Below are positions 36,620 to 46,895 of a DNA stretch of 64,000 nt, in pieces. Within the stretch, counting starts at the first letter, position 1. The number at the start of each line of letters is the position of its first letter. The notes under the pieces were generated by a model. It was not told the origin of the DNA and ran no database searches. It saw nothing but the letters and a program-made list of their open reading frames with translations. Origin of the DNA: Sequoia sempervirens. Lineage: Eukaryota; Streptophyta; Pinopsida; Cupressales; Cupressaceae. Made by a program: the position numbers and the translations under genes. The stretch is from NCBI GenBank assembly GCA_007258455.2, contig VDFB02262673.1, forward strand, positions 124,001 through 188,000, in the 5' to 3' direction.

Positions 36620-37130
36620 TTTTGGGGTGTTGGAAAATAAATAATTAAAATAATTAAAATAATTATTTTATGTGTTATTTCCAACCCATTTGTTTTATGG
36701 CAAACCATTTTTTGTCCAAGGCAATTTTGATTTTCGAAATTTTTCATTTGCCTTAGGCGAATTTTCTTTTCTTCCACTTTACTTTGCCATAACTTTTATC
36801 GTCCAAAATTACTTGGCCATGATTTCTTTCTTTTTTTCAAAATTTATTTCGCCATGTCCAATTTTATTTGGCCATAAATCCTTTCGTCCAAAATTATTTC
36901 GCCATGTCCAATTTTATTTGGCCATAAATCCTTGCCATCCTCAGTCACAAGCGAAATTTTCTTCACATCTTCCTAAGTCGTTTGGCAAAATGTTTTAGAC
37001 TTAGAAAAAATACTTCTATCTTTTCTAAGTATGGCGAAATTTTCAAAGCCAAACATTTATTATTTTTTTATTTTCTTAAGGCAAAAATTTCCAGTTTTCA
37101 TACTTCTCTAGACATGGCAGACTTCCTTTG
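36620..37130. repeat. Non-coding leader with 50-bp direct repeat
   Basis: GCCATGTCCAATTTTATTTG and the bases after it are repeated at 36851 and 36901 (period 50 bp). A GTTGGAAAATAA...TTATTTCCAAC palindrome of about 57 bp lies at 36629-36685. Frames crossing this stretch follow the repeats. Confidence 0.55.
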
Positions 37131-37155
37131 TTGTTAGGCCATTAAATTTTTCTTC

Positions 37156-37830
37156 AAGGCGGACTTCATCACTTCTCATGCCATAGTCTTTTGGCTAGTC
37201 ATTGGAGGGCGGACTTCAGCCTATGGCTTGCCATCTCCTCATCTTGCTAAGGGCGGACTTGCCATGTTTCCTTTATGTCCAAGGCGGACTTCATCTCTCT
37301 TTAAGCCACTTGAGGGCGGACTTGGTGCATATTCTTGCCATAAGTCTTGGGCGGACTTTACTAGTTTCTTTGCCATTTACCATTTGACTATGGCGGAATT
37401 CACTCAATGTTTGGCCATGACTTTATTACCAAGGGCGGACTTTGTCTATTTCTTAGCCACTTCAAAGCGAACCTCACCAAATTTCATGCCACTTGACCTG
37501 CTTGGCTGGGGCGGACTTTAGCTTATGTCTGGCCACTCAATTGCTTTGGAGGGCGGACTTCATAGGATGGCTTGCCATTTCTCCATTTAACCAAGGCGGA
37601 CTTTGCTCTTTAGCTTGCCATTCTACACTTGGATAGGGGCGGACTTCATTCATTTGCATGCCATCTCCTTTCTAGCTCAAGGCGGACTTGGCTCTATGGC
37701 TAGCCATTGGAGGGCGGACTTCAGCTCTGACCTTGCCACTTCACTTTGCCCAAGGCGGACTTGCCATGTTTTATTGCCATTATCTTCTTTATGGCTGGGC
37801 GGAGTTTGCTCATAGTCAAGCCATTTTCAT
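37156..37830. repeat. 17-unit ~40-bp array (GGCGGACTT / GCCAT)
   Basis: GGCGGACTT (or one-base variants) starts 17 units, at about 37158, 37209, 37252, 37283, 37315, 37350, 37392, 37434, 37466, 37511, 37553, 37596, 37639, 37681, 37714, 37756 and 37798. Spacing is 31-51 bp. Each unit has GCCA(T/C) about 20-25 bp after the GGCGGACTT; the sequence between is variable. It lies upstream of the long gene on the gene's strand. Confidence 0.85.
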
Positions 37831-38564
37831 TGTCTGGCTGAAGCTTTCTGATGTTAATTTCTCCATTCTCCATGCTGGTTGGACTCCAATTTGCCATGAT
37901 TGTTCAGATTTTTCATGGATTTCTCAGATTTTAACATGAATTTCTTAGATTTCTTGACTGGTTTTTCAGATTTCCCACCATTTTTCTGTGATTTTCAAGC
38001 GATTTTTCCAGATTTTTTAAACTTTTTCTGTGATTTTCCAGAATTTCACCATGAATTCAAAAATTTTCAAATCCATTTTCTGAGAGTTTCGTTTATCTTT
38101 TTGAACTTCTGAGTGGATTTTTGAAACTCGACCCCTTTCCAAATATAGAAACTTTCTAAAAATAGAAATTTTCCAAAAATAGCAACTTTCTAAAAATAGA
38201 CCCTAAAAATAGGGATCTCGGAATTGCCCAAAAGTGCCAAAAAAGTAGGTCCTAAAAAATAGGGGGCCAAAGTGAAAAACCCTAAAAACTGGGAGGTGTC
38301 GGAATTGACTGAAATGACAGTCGATCTTCGTCTCCTGGGCCTCCTAAGTGTGATGGTGACGTTTGCACAATGATCTAGGCTAAAACTCATTTTCTTGACT
38401 CGGGTGACCATTCAAAATATTCAGACTCAAAACCCCAAACGGAGACCAGGCGAAAACCAAGACACAACGATAAAAGCAAACAACAAGGGTCCCCATTTGC
38501 AATGGGGCGAGGTGTGAATTAGGTCACAACATGATGGAATGGCATGATGAATGCCATGACAAAG

Positions 38565-38809
38565 CAAATTGCTATGGATTGTCATGGCATTCCATCACCA
38601 TTGAGACCACATTTCTTTGAGGCATTTTTTTGAACAGTTCACTGCCTTGTCTATGCTATTGCTTATTATTATGCTTTGATAGATTTTTTCCAAGCGTCCA
38701 TAGCTTGTTTAGAAGCGCCTGTTTTAGGCTTTTAGCCATAGCAACAAGGAAGTGAACTATTTGATAAAATGCTTGGGTAAACATGTATGAAAAATGTGGT
38801 AGCATAGAC
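38565..38809 (+). mobile_element. Foldback MITE copy 2, left part
   Basis: Left TIR begins near GGCATTCCATCACCAT and runs to CAGTTCACTGCCTTGTCTATG; the body follows. Interrupted at 38809 by a solo LTR; the right TIR continues at 40582. Just upstream is a second, inverted GAATGCCATGAC. Confidence 0.85.
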
Positions 38810-40581
38810 TGAAATATGCTAACCAATTTTTTGCCACAGTTTTACACAATCACCAACACTTGGCCAACTTAATTAGCGTTAGTGCCAAATCCAAAACACT
38901 ATCAAAGCAACTCTAACCAAGAATGCACCCTAAAACCACTTAAGGGAGAGGGGCGAGCATATGGTCAGAGGATCCCTAGGATCCAAACTTGATACAGAAA
39001 AAGAATGCAACTGAATTGAAGATAAAACTCAACGTCAAGAATGTGCACTCAAGATCCCAGTGAGGGCGAGGGGCTAACATATGATGGAGTACTTATTACA
39101 ATTTGAAAGTAAACTTAGGCGGATAACCAGCCATGAAGATTCAACTATCTAATTCATCTGCTGCGGCGGGCATCCACTCAGGAGTGGGAATTCTCCACTT
39201 GTTTCAGTGGGTACAATGAAAGATACACTTATTCTCCACACTGGCGGTAAACCATCCAGGGGTACTTAATGTGAGAAATAAGAAATAATTGCAACAATAA
39301 GGGACTGGAATAGTACTACTGTTTACAGTCTTACAAAATAGAAAGAGAGCTACAAAATTACATGAGTAATACAATGATTTCAAGCACCATGATACTAGAT
39401 GATTCCATGATAAACATTAACAATTATTGATGAAGAAAGGATTGAAAACTCAAACTGTAACAAGTTTGATATAAAACTGCAATTCTGGAAATGAATAACC
39501 AGCAATTGTAAGAATCAATTAAATGCTCATAACTTCACCAAAATACCTCCAAATGGTGTGAAACGAAGTGCAATGAACCTCTGGAGGATAGGCGCCCATG
39601 ACAGGATGAAGAAACAACCTCAAAAATCCCTCATTAATTTAATGGCACAATTCCCAATGCACTTGAAATGGTACGGCCATTGAGAGGGGCAATTTTGATA
39701 GAATAAAATAAAGACTTCAAATAAAAATATGGAATTCACTAGAGAGGGTCGCCATCACCTTAGAATTAATATTCTTGAATGCCCAGAACCAAATTAAAAT
39801 CATACAAGAAGCTAGAAACCAAAATGACTTTCAGCTATGTAGAAACCAACAACTTGAAAATTGGAAATCACATCAAAATTCACCACTTTGAAGCTCTGTG
39901 TGCTAGTCTGATTTGAGAAGCAGTTTGAAAACCAACTAGGTGTTATCTTGCAAACACGAAATTGGATGGGAACTAGGAGGTTAGCATTCCTCGAAGTGCA
40001 AATTGAGTAATCAATTTGACAACATGACTTTAGCATAAACATGAGATACCAAATGTTGGAGCAAAGCTTTACTTTTATGGAAAAGGAGAAACTCCTCAAA
40101 TTCCCTTCAAGGCACGCCAAAAGACACAGATGACTTTTCAATTTTCCAAAATTCATATTCCCCCAAGGGTGGCGTCCCACAACAAGGCAACATAAAACTT
40201 TTTTTTTTTTAAATATTAACTCCTTCATGAAGGCGTACCCTCAATGACCCACTTTTTAAAAAAACTTAAAGTGATTTCACTAGGCCAAGGGGTCAACTGG
40301 AAAATAGAACATTAATTGCCTTGTATTTATAAACATGCCAACAAATACTGCATATTGAAGCTTGCATCAAAAATACCAACTGCTCCAATAAGAATAGAAC
40401 ACACTAAAGCACTGCCAACAGGACCACTGCTAAAAGTAGTATTTACTATAAATAGTAAACACCCAGAAAATGCCTCAAACCTCCAAGCAAGGAAACCCTA
40501 ATTTTACCTCAGCGAGCCTATGAGCCTCCGGAATAGGCTGATGAGTAACTAAGTTGATCACTGATGAGAAGGGACATTACA
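38810..40581 (-). repeat. Solo LTR, 1,772 bp, TSD TAGAC/TAAAC
   Basis: On the minus strand it begins TGTAATGTCCCTTCTC and ends GCATATTTCA. It sits in MITE copy 2, and TAGAC (38805-38809) and TAAAC (40582-40586) form a TSD with one mismatch; an uninterrupted MITE copy confirms the empty site. The block GATCCTCTGACCATATGCTCGCC is shared with the solo LTR at 61098-63043. A perfect palindrome (TTTACTA, TAAA, TAGTAAA) lies at 40442-40459. The frame at 39812-40228 has no domain. Confidence 0.87.
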
Positions 40582-41200
40582 TAAACAAGGCAACGAACTG
40601 TTTGAAAAAATGCCTCAAAGAAATGCGGTCTCATGGTGATGGAATGCCATGACAATCCATAGCAATTTGCTTCTCATGGCATTCCATCACCATGAGACCA
40701 CATTTCTTTGAGGCATTTTTTTCAAACAGTTCATTGCCTTGTTTGTGCTATTGCTTACTATTATGCTTTGATAGATTTTTTCCAAGCATCCATAGCTTGT
40801 TCGAAAGCACCTGTTTTAGGCTTTTAGCCATAGCAGCAAGGCAATGAACCATTTGATAAAATGCTTTGATAGACATGTACGAAAAATGTGTTAGCATAGA
40901 CAAGGCAGTGAACTCTTTGAAAAAATGCCTCAGAAATGAGGTCTCATGGTGATGGAATGCCATGACAATCAAAATTGTCTATGCTATTGCTTACTATTAT
41001 GCTTTTGATAGATTTTTTCTAAGCATCCATAGCTTGTTCAAAAGCACTTGTTTTAGGCTTTTAGCCATAGCAACAAGGCAGTGAACTATTTGACAAAATG
41101 GTTTGGTAGACATGTATGAAAAATGTGAGCATAGACAAGGTAGTGAATTGTTTGAAAAAATGCCTCAAAGAAATGTGGTTTGATAGAATGCCATGAAAAG
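40582..41200 (+). mobile_element. Foldback MITE copies 2 (end), 3 and 4
   Basis: 40582-40652 is the right TIR of copy 2. Copy 3 spans about 40674-40968 with both TIRs (about 70 bp each, with internal words CCATCACCATGAGACC and TTTGAGGCATTTTTT). Copy 4 (about 40976-41200) lacks most of its left TIR. Units are head to tail, separated by about 20 bp. Unit length is about 300 bp, with no coding capacity. I could not assign a superfamily, because tandem arrangement hides the TSD. Confidence 0.8.
40585..40742. repeat. Near-perfect ~70-bp hairpin at MITE junction
   Basis: The right TIR of copy 2 (40585-40652) and the left TIR of copy 3 (40674-40742) are reverse complements with only a few mismatches, around a 21-base spacer. 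A transcript through here would form a long stem. Confidence 0.85.
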
Positions 41201-41215
41201 CAAATGCAATTGGCA

Positions 41216-43440
41216 GTTGCTCCTGGTTATTAGTTATGCAATGTGAAGTAATTGCATAACTGCTTAGGTTGACTTTGTAAAAACTATATTGTAATTGAAA
41301 TTTTGTCATCTATCAGCATCTAGTTATTAGTTATGCAATGTGAAGTAATGCTTTGAGTTTGAAAGATGTCCAATGCAATGTAATCAACGATATAAATATA
41401 AACTACAAAAATCTATTTTTTCCAATTCATTAGTTAAACTCTTTATTTTATTTGCTCTCTATATCTCTGTGCTATGGAAATGCCTTTCAATTTCAAAAAA
41501 AATAGTTTTTATCTCTCGTTCTACAATTTTTTACCTTTTTTTTTCAATCCGATTTTTTCCAAACTTTTTCCCAATTTTTTCAAAAAATCTTATACATTTG
41601 GTTTGCCGATTTTTTCCCCAAAAGATTTTTGTTGCTATGGTCAACTTAAAGGCAGTTTTCAGGGCAATGAAAGGCAGGAGATCATCTCAGTTATTTTTAG
41701 GCTATTCAATTGATACATCATCCAATGCTGAGGATCTGTCAAATAACAGAAATTCTGGATCAAACAGAGGCATTTCATGCAAAACGAAGGAATCAAAGAA
41801 AAGTTGAAAAACATCAAAATTCGACTAACTCTGGCAAAGCCAAGCGCCCCTATCAAGGCGGGGTGCCTAGTTTCTTGTGCCTTAGTTTATTTTTCACTCC
41901 GTTCAAAAATTCATCAAACTTCTTCGTTAGGTCGGTTCCACTTCTCAGAAGATCATTTAGATGCAATGTCGAGGTTCGACAGAGGGTATAAATCATCTCA
42001 GTTTTGATCAAGCTTCCCTAATCAACTGACTTTCAGTCTCTATTGTCCACTGATTGGCGAGACACGGCGAGAAAATAGAGGTCACTAGCTTTCAACAAAA
42101 ACACGCAAAACGTGGAAAGTGAAAATTTGAAAATATAAAAAATTTGGCTAAGTCATAGCATGTTGGGTGGAAATTTCCAAGGAGGGCGCCTAGACTTTCA
42201 ACACTTGGAAAATGCTTCATCCTAGCTCGTTGCTTTCCAATTCAGCCTCCGTCGCCGGCAATAGTTGCAGCAAAAGTTAAAAACTGGAGAAAAATAGATA
42301 ACACTAGAGAGGTTTTACGTGTTTGATGATGTCATTGAATGCATATGTTTTTTCCCATGCTTTTTGCAGCTACAAAAGAGGAATTCACTGTTGTACATGG
42401 AAACGAAGTCAGATTTTTGCATGCTAAGTTTCTATCTCCATGGATAGACTCCAAAATTATAGGGTTTTGCATGAAAGCCCTTTTTCATGTCCAAACTCTA
42501 TTTAAGAAAACTTTTAGCATTCAATCTTCATAATTTATAGGTTGGCATTCAAAGGAAGAAAGATAGATTTTTCTTCTCATCAAGATATGGAGGCTCAAAT
42601 GAAGTGTTTTTTTAGTGTTCTTTGTGGATTCGAGATTGGGAAGCACAGAAGCACGCTTTTTCATGGTCTAATTTTCCAAGGCATCACATTTCAGAAATAG
42701 GTGGTCAGCATTTTCAATTTTCATCAATCTGGGTCTGTAAAGTCCCTTACTAATCTGGTCTAAAATTTTCAGTTTCAATGCTTGGTCATTTAGTCAAACA
42801 CTTGCCTTACCCACTTGTCCTTGGCTGGTAAATTATTTTTGTTTGATGTCTCCCTTATGAATGTTGATAAGTGTATGAAAAGATCTTCCAAAACTTATTT
42901 AAATATGCCACTTAATAGACAATGACAGAAATATACACTGCAAAGCAATTATTTGATTTCTAATGACTGGAAACTCATGAAATTTGCAGCTACAGCAACT
43001 CAGATATTTTGAAAAACATTTTGCAAGCAAGCTCTAATCTCCATTATATTGCAACTTGAACTTGAGATTGTTTACAATGTTCAACAACATTCAATACCGA
43101 TTGCCCTTCAAGAGTGACCAATTACAATGCATACTGAGATAGACTCGGGCTTAATGAAACAATGCTCTCATATGCAGTTCATATTTGTTATCATGGAATA
43201 TAGCAGCGCTCATTCCACGGATAACCCCCCTACGAAACTCGTTCGTTTCCTAGGTTCATGAAGTTCAGGCACGCAAAACGAGGTGATTTTCAATCCACCT
43301 TGAAGTGCATTCCAAAGCCTCAAACAGTTAGTTTGAGCATCCCCCTATGTTTTCCTCGCGAAGACCTTCGAGACGAGCTCCTTCGCGAAGTCTCACTGAT
43401 CATATTTAGTTAAATTGTGAAAGCTGCAGTTGTGCCAAAA
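41216..43440. other. Non-coding element interior
   Basis: TTATTAGTTATGCAATGTGA is directly repeated at about 41227 and 41325. GGGCGCC-type doublets lie at 41847-41873 and 42186. A GC-rich stretch with ACGAAACTCGTTCGTTTC and TCGCGAAGACCTTCGAGACG lies at 43230-43405. Several frames of 60-144 codons are present, none with a recognisable domain. It is probably the same kind of element as 5-8 kb and 29.8-31.5 kb. Confidence 0.45.
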
Positions 43441-43445
43441 AAGTG

Positions 43446-43705
43446 TGCTCTAATTCATCCAAATTTTTGGCTAAGTGTTGAAAGTGCAGGGGCGCCAAAA
43501 ATCAGCGACCCTGCATAAAAAGTGATTTTCCAAAAATATGTAGAAGCGCTAGAAAAGTGCGCTCTTACACATTGTTGTCTAACTCATCCAAATTTTTGGC
43601 TAAGTGTTGAAAGTGCAGGGGCGCCAAAAATCAGCGACCCTGCATAAAAAGTGATTTTCCAAAAATATGTAGAAGCGCTAAAAAAGTGCGCTCTTACACA
43701 TTGTT
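43446..43705. repeat. 129-bp unit, two almost identical copies
   Basis: CATCCAAATTTTTGGCTAAG starts at 43456 and 43585; the units differ by a few bases. Each contains GTGCAGGGGCGCC, then GCGACCCTGC. High identity indicates a recent duplication. Confidence 0.9.
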
Positions 43706-43706
43706 G

Positions 43707-43935
43707 CCAGACTTAGTCATTTTTTGTGCAATGGTGCTGAATTTTAGCACCTTTGCACTTTTTCCAGACTTAGTCATTTTTTGTGCAATGGTGCTGAATT
43801 TTAGCACCTTTGCACTTTTCTTCCAGACTTAGCCAATTTTTGACTATGGCATTATTTTTGGCACCTTTGCACTTTTTCCAGACTTAGTCATTTTTTTTTG
43901 TGCAATGGTGCTGAATTTTAGCACCTTTACACTTT
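43707..43935. repeat. ~57-bp tandem array with internal hairpins
   Basis: Four units start at CCAGACTTAG (near 43707, 43764, 43821, 43879). Three contain GTGCAA-T-GGTGCT, a 6-base loop, then AGCACC-T-TTGCAC, a 12-bp stem with one T-T mismatch. The third unit has lost the left arm. The CAGACTTAG(C/T)CATTTTT phrase is shared with the 225-bp array at 5.9-7.3 kb. Confidence 0.9.
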
Positions 43936-44109
43936 TGGCAGTTTTTATCTTAGTCTCTTCAAACTTGCTCTATTTCCATTCCGGACCCCGTTTCTTTGCT
44001 CCCGCATCGTTTTCTGTGCCTAGTTGCTCTTTTCACGCTTGCTCAACATTGTTTCTCACTTCACGCTTCCCAATGCTACTTTTTCTGCTAACGTTTATTG
44101 ATTCACCAT

Positions 44110-44453
44110 CCTTGCAGTTTCTTTCCAGATTTCATCAAGTGATCCTAAAGGTGACATCTTCTGATCCAGTGAACTATCCCAGATCTACAAAGAAGCCATT
44201 ATGCAGCAAGTTGAGGATGATAGTTTTTCCCAAAGCCTCAATACATATCATTTGCGATATATGGCTGACACTTGATAATCTCAAGACGCATCTTCACGGG
44301 TGCAAGAAAATCCATTCATTTGCCAAAAGGTCGATCACAAGAGCTCACACCCTTGTAGATTACACAGTCAGCCCAGATGATGCGTTCATACAGGAGACCA
44401 AGAGGAAGTATGAAGACTCCGCACCCAAAGCAAGGAACCATGAAGATTCTTGA
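44110..44453 (+). CDS. Possible small element-borne ORF fragment
   Basis: The last ~60 codons before the stop at 44451-44453 (AHTLVDYTVSPDDAFIQETK and after) look protein-like and hydrophilic. A neighbouring frame over 44125-44275 (LSQIYKEAIMQQVEDDSFSQ) also looks protein-like, so a frameshift may join them. The N-terminal part of the 182-codon frame from 43905 overlaps the tandem array and is not credible. It ends 7 bp before the LTR at 44461. No known domain. Confidence 0.3.
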
Positions 44454-44460
44454 TCTTCAG

Positions 44461-45370
44461 TGTTAGACATTTCCGGTGCATCCCTTTATGCATCTTGTAA
44501 ATATTCCCTGACATCTTAAATGTCTTTTTGTAAAATGTAATTGCACCAAGCTCGAAGATGTAATCTTTTGAAAACAAATTACACTTTGACTTTGGTCAAA
44601 GTTAGGTGAGATCTCCTTAAATTGCTCACCTAACTTTCCTTGATTTCCTCAATTAGTTTCCTAATTTTGCTCATCCCTCTTTCTATATAATGTGAGGGAT
44701 TTCTATTGTAAAAGGATCCTTTAGTATTTTGCAACGAAGTGTTGCCCTTTTTGAAGCAGAATTGTGAAACTTTGCGTTCATACTTTGTGAATGAAATTTG
44801 ATCAATAAAGAAGAGGATTGCAAACCAGACTTTGCATTGGATTCGATACTTTTATGAATTGATCTTATTTGGTGGTGATTAGCTTATGGAATCTGAAGGA
44901 CTCTAAGTAATTCATGTAAACTTTGTGTTACATCCTTTATTTAGATTTTCATTTGTGTTTTGTTTATCTTTCGATTGAATGATCTACAAGACTTTGTGCT
45001 TGTAATTATTCGTGCTCTTTGGATACTTTGGTTGGATGATCTACAAGACTTTGCGCTTGTAATTGTTCATGTTGTTCAAGGAATTGCTGCGTCTAAGAAG
45101 ACTTTGTGCTTCTAACGTGACAAACGACATACCTATCACAAATCCACCATTGAAAAAGCTACGGAACGACTTTGTGCCTTCGTGAGCTTTCCCTTTTACT
45201 TTATTTGTTTATTGTTAATTACTTCTGGTATCTCTACGCTTTGCTTTGACAAGATAGAGGTATTGGTATTACTGCTAGTTGATCGTTTAAGTTATTAAGA
45301 ATTGAGAACTTCGAACAGTGAAGCATTGTAAACATCTTCTCTGAAAAAAAAGAGAAAGATGAATGTAACA
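44461..45370 (+). repeat. LTR-like segment, TGTTA...TAACA
   Basis: Begins TGTTAGACATTTCC and ends GATGAATGTAACA; TATA-like CTATATAATG near 44683, then a GATCAATAAAG poly-A-signal-like word near 44799. The phrase GGATGATCTACAAGACTTTG is nearly duplicated at 44981 and 45034. No TSD and no partner LTR found, so it could be the 3' LTR of the region to its left. Confidence 0.55.
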
Positions 45371-46651
45371 CACCCCCCCCACTTCGTAAGTATGGTGTAC
45401 ATTTTGTAATTACTTGTTTGTTTTACTATCGCTTTTGTCAGCAGTAAGAAGGGTGCCTCCCCTTTCTGAGATGAGAGATTTACATCTCACATAGTTGTGG
45501 CTGAAGTCCTAGTTGTGTAATCTATTGGAAAGCTGATTACATAATTTTCACCCAACAATATTGTCAAGTATATGCAAATTACAATGATGGCTGTAAATGA
45601 CAACGACTTAATTCTACTTACAAACGAATAATCTAAATATTTATAATGCAATTCTAAAATGCAATGATGACAGCTAGATGAATCTTCAATTACAGACTTT
45701 AATTTGCTAAGATATGCAAGTATTACAATTAAGATACCACTGCTGCGGTAGTGAATAGACTCAACCACTTTTACAATTTTACAATGCAATTATATTCTAA
45801 TCTAAATGATGATGAGGGAACCTAGTTTTGACACCATAGTAAAGAAATGTCTGAGATGCAAAACTTCAGTCAAATCCCTCTAGAGCTAGCTCCCTCTGAT
45901 GCAAATGGCTATGCCCAGGTTGCTTGAAATGCAGCGACTTATCTTCTAGCCAAGTTTGAATTTTTCCAAGCCTCAAAACACAAATCGACTTCCTGTATGC
46001 AGCGAATCTCTTCCGGATTGTCCAACAACCCTTCTTTAAGCAAGTTCATATTTTATTCTACCCTCCAATATCAAAATCGAATTTTATATATTTTGACTTA
46101 TTTGATAATGACGTCCTTCATTCAGCATTCGATTTATGTTTGTCTCTTCTGCCAAAGATTGTAGTTGTGTCTATTTTCTTTAAAGAAACCCCTAGCACCG
46201 TTTATCTTTAATCAGGAGATGAGACAAACTGCAAACTCCAACTTGTTGACGTGTTCTCACTTTGTCTTTTTCCTCTTTGTAATTTCTATTGACTTAACTT
46301 TAAAAAAGTGTGACCTCAGCTTTTAAGTCGAATATTATATTCGATTCTCTTTTGTAATCGAATGACAGCCCCTACTTGGACTCTTTGTGGTGCCAGTCAA
46401 GAGATTACGATTTTGTCAAATATAGAATGACCTCCTCAAATGTTCAATGCCTTCATAAGCAAAGTCGATCTGACTGTACTATAAATGTTGCCTAGAGGAA
46501 ATCGTTCTTCATCAACAAAATTGATCAGCTATTACACAAATTGAATTCCCTATTAAATCAAATTGATCATCAACAAAATTGATCAGCTATTGGCCACAAA
46601 ATTTGCACCAATGAAGAAGACTGAAAATATCTCCTCTCAAAAATATTGATC
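45371..46651. other. Non-coding, probably U5 and flank of a minus LTR
   Basis: No gene. A C8 run follows the preceding LTR. TCATCAACAAAATTGATCAG is directly repeated at about 46509 and 46568. Confidence 0.4.
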
Positions 46652-46782
46652 ACAACAATACATCAGTTGTTGTACCAAATGAAATAATCTTTGCAACAAT
46701 AAATCAACTGTTGCAATGATGGTGTGGTAATAAACCAGCTATCACATCAACTCAGCTAGGGCAATAATACATCAACTATTGC
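46652..46782. repeat. Four 22-nt hairpins with covarying stems
   Basis: Hairpins at 46652-46673, 46693-46714, 46724-46745 and 46761-46782. Each has a 6-bp stem and a 10-nt loop related to ATAMATCARY. Stems: ACAACA/TGTTGT, GCAACA/TGTTGC, GTGGTA/TATCAC (one G-T pair) and GCAATA/TATTGC. Confidence 0.75.
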
Positions 46783-46895
46783 ACCTATCAAAATTCTCCA
46801 ATGTAGCAACTGTAGAAACCTTGGATGAATTCCTCCACAACTCCAACTAGAGTTGATCTTTCACAACCAAACCTGGTACTCTAGAGTCTTCAAAG

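Larger units (their letters stand above)
31780..38531 (-). mobile_element. 6.75-kb TSD-flanked element with one long gene, no pol
   Basis: Termini TGTTG...CAACA, flanked by TGATG on both sides (31775-31779 and 38532-38536), and the insertion splits a MITE copy whose two halves can be joined. These signs indicate an LTR-type insertion. However, I cannot recognise two LTRs as a pair: only the short termini match, so one LTR may be rearranged, or the LTRs very diverged. On the minus strand the order is: terminus with a GGGGACC motif near 38500, CTATTTTTAG words (38150-38200), a 17-unit array (37156-37830), the long gene (36079-32744), then about 950 bp of AT-rich DNA. No protease, RT, RNase H or integrase motif is present, so it would be non-autonomous. 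Confidence 0.7.

Noticed and set aside
37156..37830. Regular repeats with variable spacers, resembling a CRISPR array
   Set aside because: Repeats are only about 9 bp, spacing varies from 31 to 51 bp, and the context is a plant retroelement.
42731..42760. TGTAAAGTCCCTTAC as another LTR start
   Set aside because: Only a partial match to TGTMAYGTCCC and no LTR landmarks follow.
43905..44110. N-terminal third of the 182-codon plus frame as a signal peptide or membrane segment
   Set aside because: The start lies in the hairpin tandem array, and hydrophobic residues come from T-rich sequence.
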